Source: Siphonodentalium dalli (taxonomy: Eukaryota > Mollusca > Scaphopoda > Gadilida > Siphonodentaliidae). Taken from it: DNA of 64,000 nt. Below the pieces are notes generated by a model. It was not told the DNA's origin and made no database searches. It worked only from the letters and a program-made list of their open reading frames with translations. This document shows, one piece after another, positions 1-12,511 of this stretch (positions within the stretch are counted from its first letter, which is position 1; each line of letters begins with the position of its first letter). The stretch lies in the NCBI GenBank assembly GCA_032622095.1, contig CP136067.1, positions 173,884,556 to 173,948,555 of the forward strand. The letters run 5' to 3'. A program made the position numbers and the translations under genes.

Positions 1-116
1 AACATGTTTTGTGACCACGCCCCCTATTAACCAACCAATCGGGGACATTACTGCCACTATTGTCGATTAATTTACGAAAATGGACCATATAAGTAATTAA
101 CTGGTGCTATTCCCGC

Positions 117-710
117 ATGCACGAAATGGAAGAAGAAGAAGGGGTAACTGTTGATCTGCCAGTCACCCCTCTCCGTGTGGTTCAGCCGACGTCCAGTGTC
201 ACAGCCGGTAGGTCGGAGTTGTCTGAGAGACGCCCAGACGACCCGACCTGCATGGAGACAGGCGACATCGCGCCAGCTAGCAGGGACTCCGTTGATCTGC
301 CGGAGGTCCCTGCTGTCGTCGTCGAGGCGAGCGGAGAAAGGGAGCAGGAAACCACCCCTGCTGTTCCTGCCGCCAGCTTCGAGGTAGAGTCGGATAGCTT
401 GCCACCACGGACAACGGAGTTCCATCTCATCCCGGTGTCTCCCAGCTCTACCACTAGCAACAACAACATCAGTACAGACACCACCCAGTCTGTTGAAGAG
501 ATAATTGCTGAGACCAACAGAGCTGTGGAAATGGCGAAAAAGGAGCAGAAATTACAATTCGAAGAAGCCAAGAGACTGCAACAGCAAACTTTTAAAGACC
601 AGGAAGAAAAATTCCGACGTCTTATTCAACAGCACCAACAGGAACCTCCTCCATCTCCACAATCGTCATCAGAAAAACCTCCAAAAAGAAAGAAGAAAAA
701 GAAAAAATGA
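117..710 (+). CDS. Unrecognised intronless ORF, 197 aa, Lys-rich C terminus
   Basis: This open frame runs from ATG 117 to TGA 710. The first ~110 residues are low-complexity (Ser/Thr/Pro/Glu). Residues ~120-170 are rich in Glu, Lys and Gln and look like a short coiled coil (an EEIIAETNRAVEMAKKEQK-type stretch). The protein ends in a Pro-rich stretch followed by KRKKKKKK. AATAAA occurs at 757-762 and again at 761-766, then hairpins and an A-run. The combination of no intron, a close polyadenylation signal and a terminal A-tract suggests a retrocopy or the 3' part of a retroelement; a small host gene or last exon is also possible because the upstream side is cut by the window edge. I do not recognise a family. 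Confidence 0.4.
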   Translation: MHEMEEEEGVTVDLPVTPLRVVQPTSSVTAGRSELSERRPDDPTCMETGDIAPASRDSVDLPEVPAVVVEASGEREQETTPAVPAASFEVESDSLPPRTTEFHLIPVSPSSTTSNNNISTDTTQSVEEIIAETNRAVEMAKKEQKLQFEEAKRLQQQTFKDQEEKFRRLIQQHQQEPPPSPQSSSEKPPKRKKKKKK

Positions 711-756
711 ACTAAAATTTGTTATTGTATTCTATTGCATTTTTTTTTTGATTCTC

Positions 757-857
757 AATAAATAAAGCCAAAAAAATGAGGGGTGAGGAATAGACCTCTC
801 GGTCTATTCGACCATCCCGGGGTTAGCCCCCCAAATCACATCTTAAAAAAAAAAAAA
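757..857 (+). terminator. Polyadenylation signals, two hairpins and A-tract (3' end of a retroposed unit?)
   Basis: Overlapping AATAAA signals (757-766) are followed by a perfect 8-bp stem AATAGACC/GGTCTATT with loop TCTC (789-808), a GGGG/CCCC stem (819-830) and a run of 13 A (845-857). Hairpins followed by an A-run are typical of 3' ends of some non-LTR elements and their passengers. Which element is not identified. Confidence 0.45.
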
Positions 858-1380
858 TCCCGCATAATTCACGCGAAAACAGCATTTAAAAGGCTTTTAA
901 AACATTTCAAACCGCCAAGCTTGTCTTTTAGTCACCTGCCTTAAAAAACTGCCAAGCTTGCATTTTAGCCACTCTCGTTGATCGTTGAATCGGTTATCAG
1001 AAGATTGGGTTATTCCTCTTCGCTACAAGTTTTGTGTAATACAACATTTCCAAACGGGTTGGCCGTGTACGTGTAGGCCAAGTGATCACGTGAGTCAGGT
1101 GACCCCCATTGACAATGGCAACACACGTAACAGTGACACGTTACAAGTTACACGTACGGGTGGCTGAACCTGGCTGTTAACTTCTTGATAACTGATCACT
1201 CACAGACGAGTAGTCACACGATTTCCATTTGTTTATAAGATAGTTAGATATTAAGTTAAAAATTAACTTTCACTGATAAAAATTTGGTATTTAATTTCAC
1301 ATAAACGTTAAGTATTTAATTTTCAATTAAATGTCTAGATTTACGGTAAATTTCCATAAATTTGAAATATACAAGTGATT

Positions 1381-1447
1381 TACGTGGGATTTACGGATGT
1401 ATTTTTTCCACATTTACGTGGAAATTAGTGTCCGTAAATCCCACGTA
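1381..1447. repeat. Perfect 17-bp inverted repeat with nested hairpin
   Basis: TACGTGGGATTTACGGA at 1381-1397 is perfectly inverted at 1431-1447. The loop contains a second small palindrome (TTCCAC...GTGGAA). The surrounding 1.3-1.55 kb is full of TTTACGT/ACGTAAA variants. It is probably the core of a decayed MITE. Confidence 0.6.
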
Positions 1448-4032
1448 TAATTATGTGAAATTTATAGAAATTTACATATCCGTATATGGCATAAATCAAG
1501 ACATGTAATGGAAAATACGTGACATTTATATAAAATTAAATATCAAATATATATGCAATTTAAGCACCATGAATCGTGAGAGTTTCTCTGTCTGCGTACT
1601 GCATATATTATACTAACATCTCTACAAATTGGCCCTTAGAATGCATGCTTCTCTGTTTGTCGTCTCTGTGGTAGTATCTGAGCATCATTACAAATAAATC
1701 ATTGTGCTGTTTCTCTCTCACCCGTTGTGTTACAACTGTATATTCTATTATGATATTATTACGCATTATCGTTGCGGTGAATTATATATGTAGCTTGTTC
1801 TCTCGAAAACCAGCACATTATTTGCTTATAATAGCACTTCTTTAGGTATATAATCTGCTTAAAATTTCCTCAGTTTATAGTCGATATAATGTGCTGAAAA
1901 TGAGAACATTGAAGTCACATTATCGACTCATAATGAGGCCATTCTAAGCAGATTTGTGCGGACAATGACACAAATCAGCCAACTCATGACTATTCGGGTG
2001 TACGCTCTTTGACAGGTGTTTTGCTTATTTTGGAATCTGATAATCACATTATGTACCTATTTCATACTATAGCTCGAATATGTGCGTACTTCCGTGAGGA
2101 TATGTTGATATATGATAAGACATGATAAGATGATTTATCTACCATTGCCCATGCAATTCTCTGATAAAATTTCCTCATGTTTCCACTCTGTCTTTTTAGA
2201 AATAATAACCGGATAATGTAAGCACACGGTATTGATTATTTGTTTGTCCTCGTTCTTCATTATGAAGATGAACTTATTATTGTCTATTTTATAATTTTCC
2301 ATAGCAATATCAAACAAGTCTTTTCTATAGAGTCATTCCGGATTCTGATTTAGTAAATTCCTGGAAATCCAACATGCATGTATGCTCGCGCAAACAGGTC
2401 CATAATCGACATAAAATATTCAGATAGGTTCATATTGGATTATTTGATTATGAAGTAAGCCGATAGCGGACTTATATCTGTCGTCCCGTTTTATGGTGCG
2501 GGTCACATATAGCGAAAATAAGTTTTAAAGAGCGTACATCTGGTTAGTCGCGAGATGGTTTGTTATGTTATTGCCCGCCCATAATGAACTTATAACAATT
2601 TTGATGAGTCTGCATTGGCACTAAAAAACTCTCATTTTCTGTTCGTTGTGGACTCAAAATGAGGCGATTCTACGCCGATTATGAACTTATAAAACAAATC
2701 CTATTATAAGCCGATAACGCGCGGATTTCCGGGAAAACATGTTGCGAAATCCCACGTATTCGTGGCGTAAATTCACCGGAATTCACGATAAGCTTCCAAA
2801 AGCATCCCGACCAAAAATCCCACATGTGGCCTCGGCGGAATCCCTTTGACATTTTCTACGATGAAGATGTGCATTTATTTAATTTATTATGTATTAAAGT
2901 TATATGCTCTAGTTACTAAGGCTCCATTTACGGTTCACACAGCTGGCAACATTTCCACATAAATGGTAAGGTTACTACCAATCGGGAGGCTAGTTCTATA
3001 ATGCGCGAAATTCGGCAACGGTCTAAGTTTCTACTTCATGGATGCGGGACATTTTAATAACACATTTTAGTCTCAAAATGTATGTAATTTCTTAGTGAAT
3101 GAAACTTGCTAGTTTTCGGTCGTCTGCCATTTTCTGCGATTCTCGTGTCTGGTTATGTTCGCGCACTCATTGTAATGTCTCTTGTTAAATACATATGTAG
3201 ACTATTGTTCTTGGACCAAAACTCCACAAATATGAAAACGTATAGTAACCCGAATTCTCCGGCAACATTGCCGGACAAATGTCGGTATCTGAATTTACAA
3301 AATTAAATTTATTTGAAAAATTAGTAGGGATAGTTTTGCAGTGTGCACTCATCAAGCTTACATAATATATAATGACCACAATATTCTTGGGTTCGGTTAA
3401 TACCGACAGACTGACACTAAGAATGTTATGGTCTGGGAAAAATCTGATAAAACAGACAACCCGTGAAAATTCAATTTTGCTGCAAACTGGAAAGCGCAGT
3501 AACCATTTAATGCCACGGTTCAATTGTAAGACTGAGGATGAACAGACCATGACAAATTGTCGTTGATTTATCGTTTTCCCATTGATGGTATAGGATGATA
3601 ACAAATGCTTGTAAAAAAAATACGGAAACGAATTACTTGTTCAAATACGGGGGTAACGTAAATTTTACGGACAAGCGTTTTTCTATTCAAGTACGGTAAT
3701 ACCGTAAACACATACGGCAGAAAAACACATATATACGGCAGAAGCTGTTGGTCTGATTGTTGCCAGGAGTTTCTGTCGTAATATGTTACAGTTCTTTTCT
3801 GACATTGTATGCTGGTAGCTGCCAAAATAATATGTATATATGTCGTATCCTAGTTTATCACATAATTTGGCCATAAAAGCAGTTTCATAATTATCGGTAA
3901 TGGACACGTTTAATATCAGTGCGTGCGATGACGTCACGGCGTTCTTCAAATAACTTGCGATCGCTGTAGTTTATGATTGTTGTTTTCGATGAATATTTCG
4001 CGTTGTTTCGGGTTTAATTGATCATGTGATAA

Positions 4033-4184
4033 AAGGTATCTCACACTCGTCCTATTTTATACGTAATTTATCAACCTCGTCCTCTAAATTCTATTTGAGC
4101 CTCGGTAAACCTCGGCTCAAATCGAATTTAGTGAACTCGGTTGATAAATTCCGTATAAAATAGAAACTCATGTGAGATCCTCTA
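4033..4184. mobile_element. Foldback MITE, ~150 bp
   Basis: The whole segment is an imperfect palindrome: the left arm reads ...ATCTCACA...CCTATTTTATACG...AATTTATCAAC...TTTGAGCC and the right arm is its complement (GGCTCAAA...GTTGATAAATT...CGTATAAAATAG...TGTGAGAT). There is no coding capacity. I could not fix a target duplication, so the superfamily is unknown. Confidence 0.6.
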
Positions 4185-5031
4185 TTTATTACTTTTATGC
4201 TAGTTTCTTGTCGCGTTTGTGATCGCCTCGGCAATTTGATGGTGATATACTCATCAACTCGAAACCACGTGATTACCCATCGTGGAAACTGGTTGCTTGG
4301 CTGTATTATGTGATTGTTTCAGCGACTCGCATGTCTGTTTATTTGCGCGCACTCAATGTCTCATGTTGATTAGATTATAGTTCCTGGTCCAGAACTGCAC
4401 AAATCTGAAAACGTAGTTCAGTTCAGTGTAGGAGATCTCTACTTTATTTAGGAGCACCCACACATGGCAGGTTAAAAATAAATATAAAATCTAAAATACG
4501 TAAAGGCTCTATATAAAATACTATAGCATAAAAGGTTTTTTAAAAAGGTTTTTTTTTTTTAAAGATGTATATATACATGTAGAGTGTCAGTAAGTCTGAT
4601 GATATATATGTACAAGTTTCAGAATAAAAACAGTTGGTTGTGTAGGGCGACAAATGTTCATGAAATGATTTACAGCAGGTTAACTATCTATTGCACACTG
4701 TTGAATGATACATTTTGCAATTGCAGAATATGTGTCTGTAACCATATTATCACTTATTATAGAGCGATTAATGCCACAAGTTATTGCACGATTGATTTTA
4801 ACAGAGATTTAGAGAGATTCCGTTCGAGAGATTGTGAGTGATTGTAAATCTAATGTCACAGATCACGTGATTTTACACGATCACTGTTTATCAAGCTCCA
4901 CGCAGAGTTCAGTCCCCTGCCACGCATGACTTACCGCTGCCAGCATCTACATCTATATAATGTGAAGAAACCACTTATTTATTTATTTTGTAGGTTAGAA
5001 TTCATTCTGAATTATTCTAAGAAACTGATCT

Positions 5032-5200
5032 GTTGTTACGCCGAGTTATGTAATAACTGACGAGTTTTGTGGTAGCTCACGAGTTTTGTAGTAAAATCGA
5101 CGAGTTATGTAGTAATTTGGGTTACGAGTTTTGTAGTAAAATATCGACGAGTTTTGAAGTAATACTCGCCGAGTTTTGTAGCAACAAGTTTTAGTCAGTT
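5032..5200 (+). repeat. Terminal array of GAGTTTTGTAGTAA-type units, left end
   Basis: About seven degenerate copies of a short unit around CGAGTTTTGTAGTAA occur here. The same unit in reverse complement (TTACTACAAAACTCG) forms the right end (9070-9290) and the central minisatellite. All three arrays therefore derive from one ancestral ~21-bp unit. Confidence 0.75.
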
Positions 5201-5283
5201 TCAAAGGCGGGTTTGGACTTAATAAAATCGTATATAGTAAATGCAATGTTTTTTTGTGTAAGTGTTTGTGTGGTGGACGTTAA

Positions 5284-6830
5284 TGACGTTGTAGCTCAAC
5301 TTGATGTTGGTCCTTCGTCACTGCTGCGTCGTTTCTCATCAGATCTGAGCCAAACTTCGTACCTAGAAGTACTATGGCCATGTTATTAACTTGAACCTGG
5401 CCCCCATTACGTCAAACGTCTCGTCCTGACGTTAACGACATTGTAGCTCAATCTGATGGTGGTCCATCGTCATTCATCCGCTGTTTATCGGCAGATCGGG
5501 ACGAAACTTGATACATAGACGTATTGCGGCCATGTTATTTATGTGCACCTGATCCCGATTACCTCAGACGTCGCGTTCTGACCTTAATGACGTTGTAGCT
5601 CAACTTGATGTTGGTCCCTCGTCACTGCTGCGTCGTTTCTCATCAGATCTGAGCCAAACTTCGTACCCAGAAGTACTATGGCCATGTTATTAACTTGAAC
5701 CTGGCCCCCATTACGTCAAACGTCGCGTCCTGACGTTAATGACGTTGTAGCTCAACATGATGGTAGTCCATCGTCACTCATCCGGTTATGTTAGCCGTCG
5801 CGTCCTGGCGGCATTGATGTTGTAGCTCAACCTGACGGTGATCCATCGTCACTCATCCGCTGTTTCTCGGCAGATCGAGGCGAAACTTCGTACCTAGAAG
5901 TACTATGGCCATGTTATTAACTTGGACCTGGTCCCCATTACGTCAGATGTCGCGTTCTGACGTTAATGACGTTGTAGCTCAACCTGATTGTGGTCCCTCG
6001 TCACTCATCCGCTGTTTAGCGGCAGATCGGGACGAAACTTGGTACATAGACGTATTGTGGCCATGTTATTGATGTGGACCAGGTCCCAACTACGTTAACC
6101 GTCGCGTCCTTGCGCAATGACGTTGTAGCTCAACCGGATGGTGATCCATCGTCACTCATCCGCTGTTTCTCGGCAGATCGAGGCGAAACTTCGTATCTAG
6201 AAGTACTATGGCCATGTTATTAACTTGGACCTGGTCTCCATTACACCAGACGTCGCGTTCTGACGTTAATGACGTTGTAGCTCAACTCGATGATGGTCCC
6301 TCGTCCGCAGTTTATCGGCAGATCAGTTCGAAACTTGGTACATAGACGTATTGTGGCCATGTTATTTATGTGGACCTTGTCCCGATTACCTCAGACGTCG
6401 CGTTCTGATGTTAATGACGTTGTAGCTCAACTTGATATTGGTCCCTCGTCACTGCTGTTTTTCGGCAGATATGAGCGAAAATTGGCACATAGAAGTGCTG
6501 TGGCCATGTTAGTAACTTGGGCCTGGTCGCGATAACATCGGATGTCGCGTTCTGACGTTAATGACATTGCGCATCAACTTGACAGACCGGGGAGAAACGT
6601 CGTATCTAGAAGTAACATGGTCACGTTAGTAACACGGACCTAGTCGCGATTACGTCGGACGTCTCGTTCTGAGGTTAATAACATTGTAGCTAAACTTGGT
6701 GTTGTCCCACCATCTCCCGACAGATCGGGACAAAATCTTGTATCTAAAGGTACTTCGGTCAGGTTAATTGGATGGTCTTGGTAGCGATTGCCCCACGCGT
6801 CGGTCTCTGACGTTAATGGCTTTGTAGCTG
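5284..6830 (+). repeat. ~152-bp satellite array, left arm
   Basis: Units begin near GACGTTGTAGCTCAAC at 5284, 5437, 5589, 5741, 5816 (short unit), 5968, 6118, 6270 and 6417, then decay. Each unit contains GGCCATGTTATT and a CGTCGCGTYCTGACGTTAAT block. Open frames in this area are translations of the repeat and are not genes. Confidence 0.85.
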
Positions 6831-7624
6831 AACTGTGTTGTTCATCTGCACTCCATCTATAAATCGGGAAATAACCGAGGGGTATTTTGCGTCTCAAATT
6901 GGAAATAGAAAGATGGCGCGATTCGTCCCGATAAAAATCAGTTACAACGTGTTGATTTCGCTTTCAAGTTTTGCCGAAACATGCTTGATTTCAAAGAGGC
7001 GGCTTCGTCGACGTTTTGGTTTTCCGCCAACGTCGACAATGGTTTATGGATAATCTAGAGAGCGATCATGTTTTCAAATCAGTTACGTATCATAACAAAA
7101 ACAAATTAACGGCTTGTTTAAAGTGGCATTGTCTACATGCTTTTGAAAATATATATGTGTCAGTTTCATTGCAGGTAATGAATTCAGTATGTTGGGAAAC
7201 CCGGGCCCGGTAGGCGTTTTTGTGGTTTCATTACTGCAGAGATGAATGAAATATCGTGCGAAAAATGAAAAAGGTGTCCCGTGTTTTAAAACTCTTTTTT
7301 TCGTGCGTGTAAGTCCAATGTGATACACGTTTGGGACAAAATGTGACTTCCGGGGGAGAATTATAGTTGGTCGACTTTTTCGATCTTCGTCTTCTTCTGT
7401 GCACGGTATTTCGTTACCCTCTCCGGGAAAAAATCATAAACATTGTCGCAAAGGTTTGTCAAACTGACACTGAACACTGCCACTTTGACAAAAAGCAAAA
7501 ATATGCAGTCACTTTGTATTACATCCGAATGTACACTCTTATATAGCAGCCGCACTTAAAATAATAATAAGATGACGCCCAGTGAGGCCGAGTTCTTTTG
7601 GCCACACATACATGTATATGTAAA

Positions 7625-8050
7625 ACATAAATTACAAAACTCGTCGATTTTACTACAAAACTCGTAAATTTTACAACAAATCTCGTCGATTTTACTACAA
7701 ATATCGTCGATGTTACTACAAAACTCGTCAATTGTTACTACGATACTCGTCAATTGTTACTTCAAAACTCGTCGATTGTTACTACAAAACTCGTCAATTG
7801 TTACTACGATACTCGTCAATTGTTACTACAAAACTCGTCGATTGTTACTACAAAACTCGTCGATTGTTACTACAAAACTCGTCGATTTTACTACAAAACT
7901 CGCAAATTTTACAACAAAACTCGTCGATTTTACTACAAATCTCGTCGATTTTACTACAAATCTCGTCGATTTTACTACAAAACTCGTCGATGTTACTACA
8001 AAACTCGTCGATTGTTACTACAAAACTCGTCAATTTAAACACATAACTCG
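7625..8050 (+). repeat. 21/22-bp minisatellite (CTCGTCGATTTTACTACAAAA)
   Basis: About 20 head-to-tail copies alternate between CTCGTCGATTTTACTACAAA-type (21 bp) and CTCGTCGATTGTTACTACAAA-type (22 bp) units. There is no spacer between units. The frame-independent open reading frames here reflect the repeat and are not evidence of coding. Confidence 0.9.
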
Positions 8051-8059
8051 TCAAGTCAA

Positions 8060-8985
8060 CGTCAAGTTGAGTTACAACGTCATTACTTCAGAACGCGACG
8101 TCCGAGGTAATCGCGACCAGGTCCAAGTTAATAACATAGTCATAATTCCTCTAGGTCCGAAGTTTCGCCCCGATATGTCGAGAAACGACGGACGAGTGCC
8201 GATGGACCACCATTAGATTGAGCTACAACGCCATTAACGTCAGGACGCGACGTTTGAAGTAATGGGGGCCAGGTTCAAGTTAATAACATGGCCATAGTAC
8301 TTCTATGTACGAAGTTTCGCTCATATCTGCCGAAAAACGGTACAGCAGTGACGAGGGACCAATATCAAGTTGAGCTACAACGTCATTAACGCCAGAACGC
8401 GACGTTTGATGTAATCGGGACCAGGTCCACATAAATAACATGGCCACAATACGTCTATGTACCAAGTTTCGAACTGATCTGCCGATAAACTGCGGAGGAG
8501 TGACGAGGGACCATCATCGAGTTGAGCTACAACGCCATTAACGTCAGAACGCGATATCTGACGTAATGGGGACTAGGTCAAAGTTAATAACATGGCCATA
8601 GTACTTCTAGGTACGAGGATTCGCTCATATCTGCCGAAAAACGGTACAGCAGTGACGAGGGACCAATATCAAGTTGAGCTACAACGTCATTAACGTCAGA
8701 ACGCGACGTCTGATGTAATCGGGGCCAGGTGCACATAAATAACATGGCCACAATACGTCTATGTATCAAGTTTCGTCCCGTTCTGCCGATAAACAGCGGA
8801 TGAATGATTGAGCTACAATGTCATTAACATCAGGACGCGACGTTTGACGTAATTGTGGCCAGGTTCAAGTTAATAGCATGGCCATAGTACTTCTATGTAC
8901 GAAGTTTAGCTCAGATCTGCCGAGAAACGGCGCCGCAGTGACGAGGGACCAACATCAAGTTGAGCTACAGTGTCATTAACGTCCA
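8060..8985 (-). repeat. ~152-bp satellite array, right arm (inverted)
   Basis: The complement of the left-arm unit occurs at 8066, 8218, 8370, 8521, 8674, 8806 and 8958 (GTTGAGCTACAACGTCATTAACG). It is shorter than the left arm by several units, so the two arms have expanded or contracted independently after the inversion formed. Confidence 0.85.
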
Positions 8986-9295
8986 CCACACAAACAATTA
9001 CACAAAAAACATTGCATTTACAAAATACGATTTTATTAAGTCCAAACCCGCCTTTGAAACTGACTAAAAATTGTTGCTACAAAACTCGACGAGTATTACT
9101 ACAAAACTCGTTAGCTTGTTTTTTACTACAAAACTCGTCGATATTTTACTACAAAACTCGTAACCTGAAATTACTACATAACTCGTCGATTTTGCTACAA
9201 AACTCGTGAGCTACCACAAAACTCGTCGATTGTTACTACATAACTCATGAGCTACCACAACACTCGTCAGTTACTACATAACTCGGCGTAACAAC

Positions 9296-9845
9296 TGTCC
9301 ATATTCATTTGAAAATTGTCGAGATAAAGCCAGACTGAATTGTAACTGACAAAACACTTCAGTAAATAATGCTGTATTTAATTAAGAAAATACACATGCC
9401 GGCAGCGGTCAGACATAGCGTAGCGAGGGGACTGAACTCTGTTTTGCAACTTGGCTGTGTATAAGGACTGACGTGTGGGTGTGCTATATACATTACATAC
9501 ACGGGTGCAATTCACACATGTTGCTGTTTCGATATATGAAAATTGGTAAATATCCACAATGGACCAGTTGACAAAGAATGTAAATGTAATCGTACCCGGA
9601 ACACCTCGTTACGGTTAGACATTATAATAAAACCTGCAAAATGCCACGCTGGATTAAAATAATGTCGCACGTGTCAATTAAGAGCAATTGTGGAAGCATT
9701 AAATGCGGATTTCGTGGCAATAATTCAACATGTTTATTGCTTCCATTCTTTCAAACTTGTGTTTCGTCGCTCACATGTATTACAAGTAATATTATGTCAT
9801 TTAGTCTTGTTTAAGGCATAATGTATATCATCTTGGTTATTGCAG
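9296..9845. other. No gene seen between foldback element and FReD exon
   Basis: AT-rich sequence. It ends with a plausible branch/pyrimidine region and the acceptor TTATTGCAG directly before the first visible FReD exon. A promoter or signal-peptide exon for that gene was not found here. Confidence 0.4.
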
Positions 9846-10042
9846 ACCCTTTCGGTGACCGAAATAGCCCAACCACCACGCCGGACATAACAAGAACGAC
9901 AACTCGTGAGAGGCCAACTGACTGTTATGACTTGAGACAGTTGGGGTATACAGAGAGTGGTGTTTACAACGTATATCCTTACTCTGATGAATCAGCCCTA
10001 TCTGTCCTGTGTGACCAGGTTCTCATGGAAGGAGGGTGGACG
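9846..10042 (+). CDS. Fibrinogen-related domain gene, visible exon 1
   Basis: The acceptor TTGCAG precedes 9846 and the donor ACG|GTAACG follows 10042. It encodes a Thr/Pro-rich linker (SPTTTPDITRTTTRE) and then the start of a FReD: DCYDLRQLGYTESGVYNVYP and SVLCDQVLMEGGWT. These carry the first two family cysteines and the GGWT block. The exon starts in phase 1, so at least one upstream exon (signal peptide) is missing from what I can see; the 4.3-kb foldback element lies just upstream. FReD proteins of invertebrates are mostly secreted pattern-recognition lectins; the ligand here is unknown. Confidence 0.85.
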
Positions 10043-10799
10043 GTAACGATATTTATTTGACTCTCTCAGACTGGGTTGATAACATCGGTTAAATTTTCGA
10101 AACTTTAAATTTTGAAGATATGAATATGCACATCAATGGCAAAAGCATTCAAATCCAGTCACAGAAAATATTCATATAATTATGTCAAGAGAACACGAAA
10201 CGCACGATATAGCCATGACATTCCCTCAACCTATTTGAATTGAAGACGAGTACATTTTCGACCGAAATTCAGATGCATAACGTGGTGGGCTTTCTGTATA
10301 TAACATGCATATATTTGCATTGTTTTCATCTTTGGATGTAGAGGGAAAGATCGGTATGTGTTTGTTATTTAATAATGAGTTTTAACTGGAGAGGGGCCAA
10401 TATATCTCATTTTATCATTTGAAAGTGTTGCTAACTGTGAATTTATGAGAGCTTGTTTCTAGATATAGGACAAGTCTCCCATGTGCACTAACACTAACAA
10501 TGTGAACTGTACATGGGCTCTGATTGAGAATGTGTGAAAAATTCTTCTAACAGGATGTGTTTTCATATATAATTGTGTCATTTTGTCTTGTTTAAGGCAT
10601 TTTGTATAATTGTCCATCTTTCTTTGAACAAAATTTATCGTTTGGTCGTTGTTATGACTGGACCTATAGATTCAATAGTTATGTAGTGGCCGATTTTCTC
10701 AGTAAGGCCTGTCAAAGTAAGCTGAGAATTTTCCAGTTTGCTTGTATAAATATATCTATACAACTAATTAGAACAGCTAATTGATGCAATTTACTTATT

Positions 10800-12240
10800 C
10801 CACGTACACAAGATGTAGATGATATATCTAGTGTGGTATTACATGTTACTGCAAGCTTTTCCTGGAATTTCAACACAATGGTTTTTTATGTATAGGACAT
10901 TCCCAAATCAAGTGAAGTGTTGTTTCTTTTGTATTTTTGCAGAAAAACACAGCTTAGTTTCTGAAATTTTCACTTTGAATTTTGAATTGGCATATAGGAT
11001 ATCATATAAAATTATATATTGAAAACTCGGAATATTTGTATCATCCGTTATTTGAAACACTTTAGTGTAGACTTTGTTCCGCGTGTTTTCCGATATATTA
11101 GTTTCTAGTATTTCCTTCCATTTCTTTTGTACTTTTTGGGGATAGAAATAGACTTTGACAGGAGGTTAAAACACTTAACATGACTTTGCTGATTGATTTA
11201 TCATTTCAATATTCCCGTTAGTCACAGGAGAGAATTCTTTTAATTCATTTACACACATTTTCTCCGTGCCCTTTGTAATGCATACAGTAGTCCTTGATAC
11301 GTTGTGAAATTAACTTTTATGTTATATTTACAAAAAGATTCTTCATAACTGAGGAAACCAGAGTTTTCTATCAATGAAAATATCTCGTTCTATCCAATGT
11401 GTGTTATAAAACATTTATTAATATGCTAAAATTTATATGAATTGGTTGTTACACGATAGAGGATGGGGTTGTGAGTATTGCTTAATCAAGGTTAGACCAG
11501 GCTGAGAAGTCATCTTGCCGGAAAGAGTTGAGTCTGCATATCTCTTGGAGAGACTTATCATTAAAGTGAAGAAACTTGTCCCCGCCAAATGTGGCAATGC
11601 TATTCAATAGAATAGTTTTCCAGCTAGTCACTACCTATGGATATATAAGCTTCTTTAACCATGTCATTTTCAGAGCATTATCATATACTTGCACATGGGG
11701 GAATTTAATATCCCGATCTTCAATTTGTTCTATCACTACATTCCTTCTTATTTGATCAATTTTGCCTGCCCAAATGAAGTTAAAAAGAGTATTTTGGATA
11801 TCACTGGTTAACTTTTTTAATGGACAGGGTAGCACTGTTAAGCAGTTTGTCGAGATTGGTAGGGCTAGTGTCTTAATAACATTATTTCTTCACAATCAAA
11901 TTCTGAAAGACCAATCATCTAACAGATTTGTAATGTTTTCCATTTTAATTTTATAATTTATCTCAATGTATTTAGTTTTGTGTAACAATGTTATATTCTA
12001 TGATAGGGATTGTAAAAGATTCATTTGATTCCATTTAATGTGTTCGCTTGTCACCTTTTCTTCACCACAACCCAGTTTTGATCCAATCCAGATTACCTGG
12101 GTTTTATCACAATTGGCTTCCAGGCCAAATATTTTCGCAAACTTATCAATTATGTTTAATGATGTATTCAAGGAGTTGCCAACTGTTCTTTTTTATAGCC
12201 ATTATTTAGAGAATTTAGTATCAAATATCCGATATCTGTC
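10800..12240 (-). mobile_element. Decayed Tx1/L1-like LINE fragment in FReD intron 1
   Basis: Reading the minus strand gives, in several frames, the C-terminal half of an L1-type reverse transcriptase ORF. Visible blocks are DKTQVIWIGSKLGCGEE (~12.10 kb), LPCPLKKLTSDIQNTLFNFI then WAGKIDQIRRNVVIEQIED (11.64-11.83 kb), GGDKFLHFNDKSLQEICRL (~11.55 kb) and FQITDDTNIPSFQYIILYDI (~11.0 kb). Many stops and frameshifts make this an old fossil. It lies antisense to the FReD gene and ends about 50 bp before exon 2. Confidence 0.75.
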
Positions 12241-12268
12241 CAAAAGAATTTATAAAATTCAACCATGA

Positions 12269-12421
<153 letters not shown>

Positions 12422-12511
12422 TGAGAGTGTCATCCCTCCATTTCTGCATGGAACGCGAGTGATTTGTAAGTGGTAGATACATGTATGCACGGTTTTTATA
12501 AAACATATATA

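Larger units (their letters stand above)
858..5031. other. Gene-free AT-rich stretch
   Basis: No convincing exon, RNA gene or transposon ORF was seen on either strand. A short direct repeat built on GCCAAGCTTG is at ~906-977. Several inverted repeats are listed separately. Around 1.85-2.72 kb two related AT-rich blocks face each other, each with one copy of the ACGCTCTTT / AAAGAGCGT motif (2001-2010 and 2526-2535), suggesting a very decayed inverted-repeat MITE. Confidence 0.5.
5032..9295. mobile_element. 4.3-kb foldback element made of inverted satellite arrays
   Basis: Left end GTTGTTACGCCGAGTTATGTA matches, inverted, the right end ...TACATAACTCGGCGTAACAAC. The first ~250 bp of each end pair closely, including a segment (ACATTGCATTTAC, CCAAACCCGCC, GTCAGTTTCAAAGG) seen at 5190-5260 and inverted at 8980-9065. 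Inside these lie inverted arrays of a ~152-bp satellite (left 5.28-6.8 kb, right 8.06-8.98 kb) and a central 21/22-bp minisatellite. No transposase was seen, so it is non-autonomous. Long TIRs built from tandem repeats are the hallmark of foldback elements. I found no clear target duplication, so the exact ends are provisional. Confidence 0.7.

Noticed and set aside
7625-8050. CRISPR-like array of short repeats
   Set aside because: Units are directly adjacent 21/22-mers without unique spacers, in eukaryotic DNA; it is a minisatellite.
7710-8216. Open frames of up to 168 aa across the minisatellite
   Set aside because: All three forward frames are open because the repeat lacks stops; the translations are the repeat itself.
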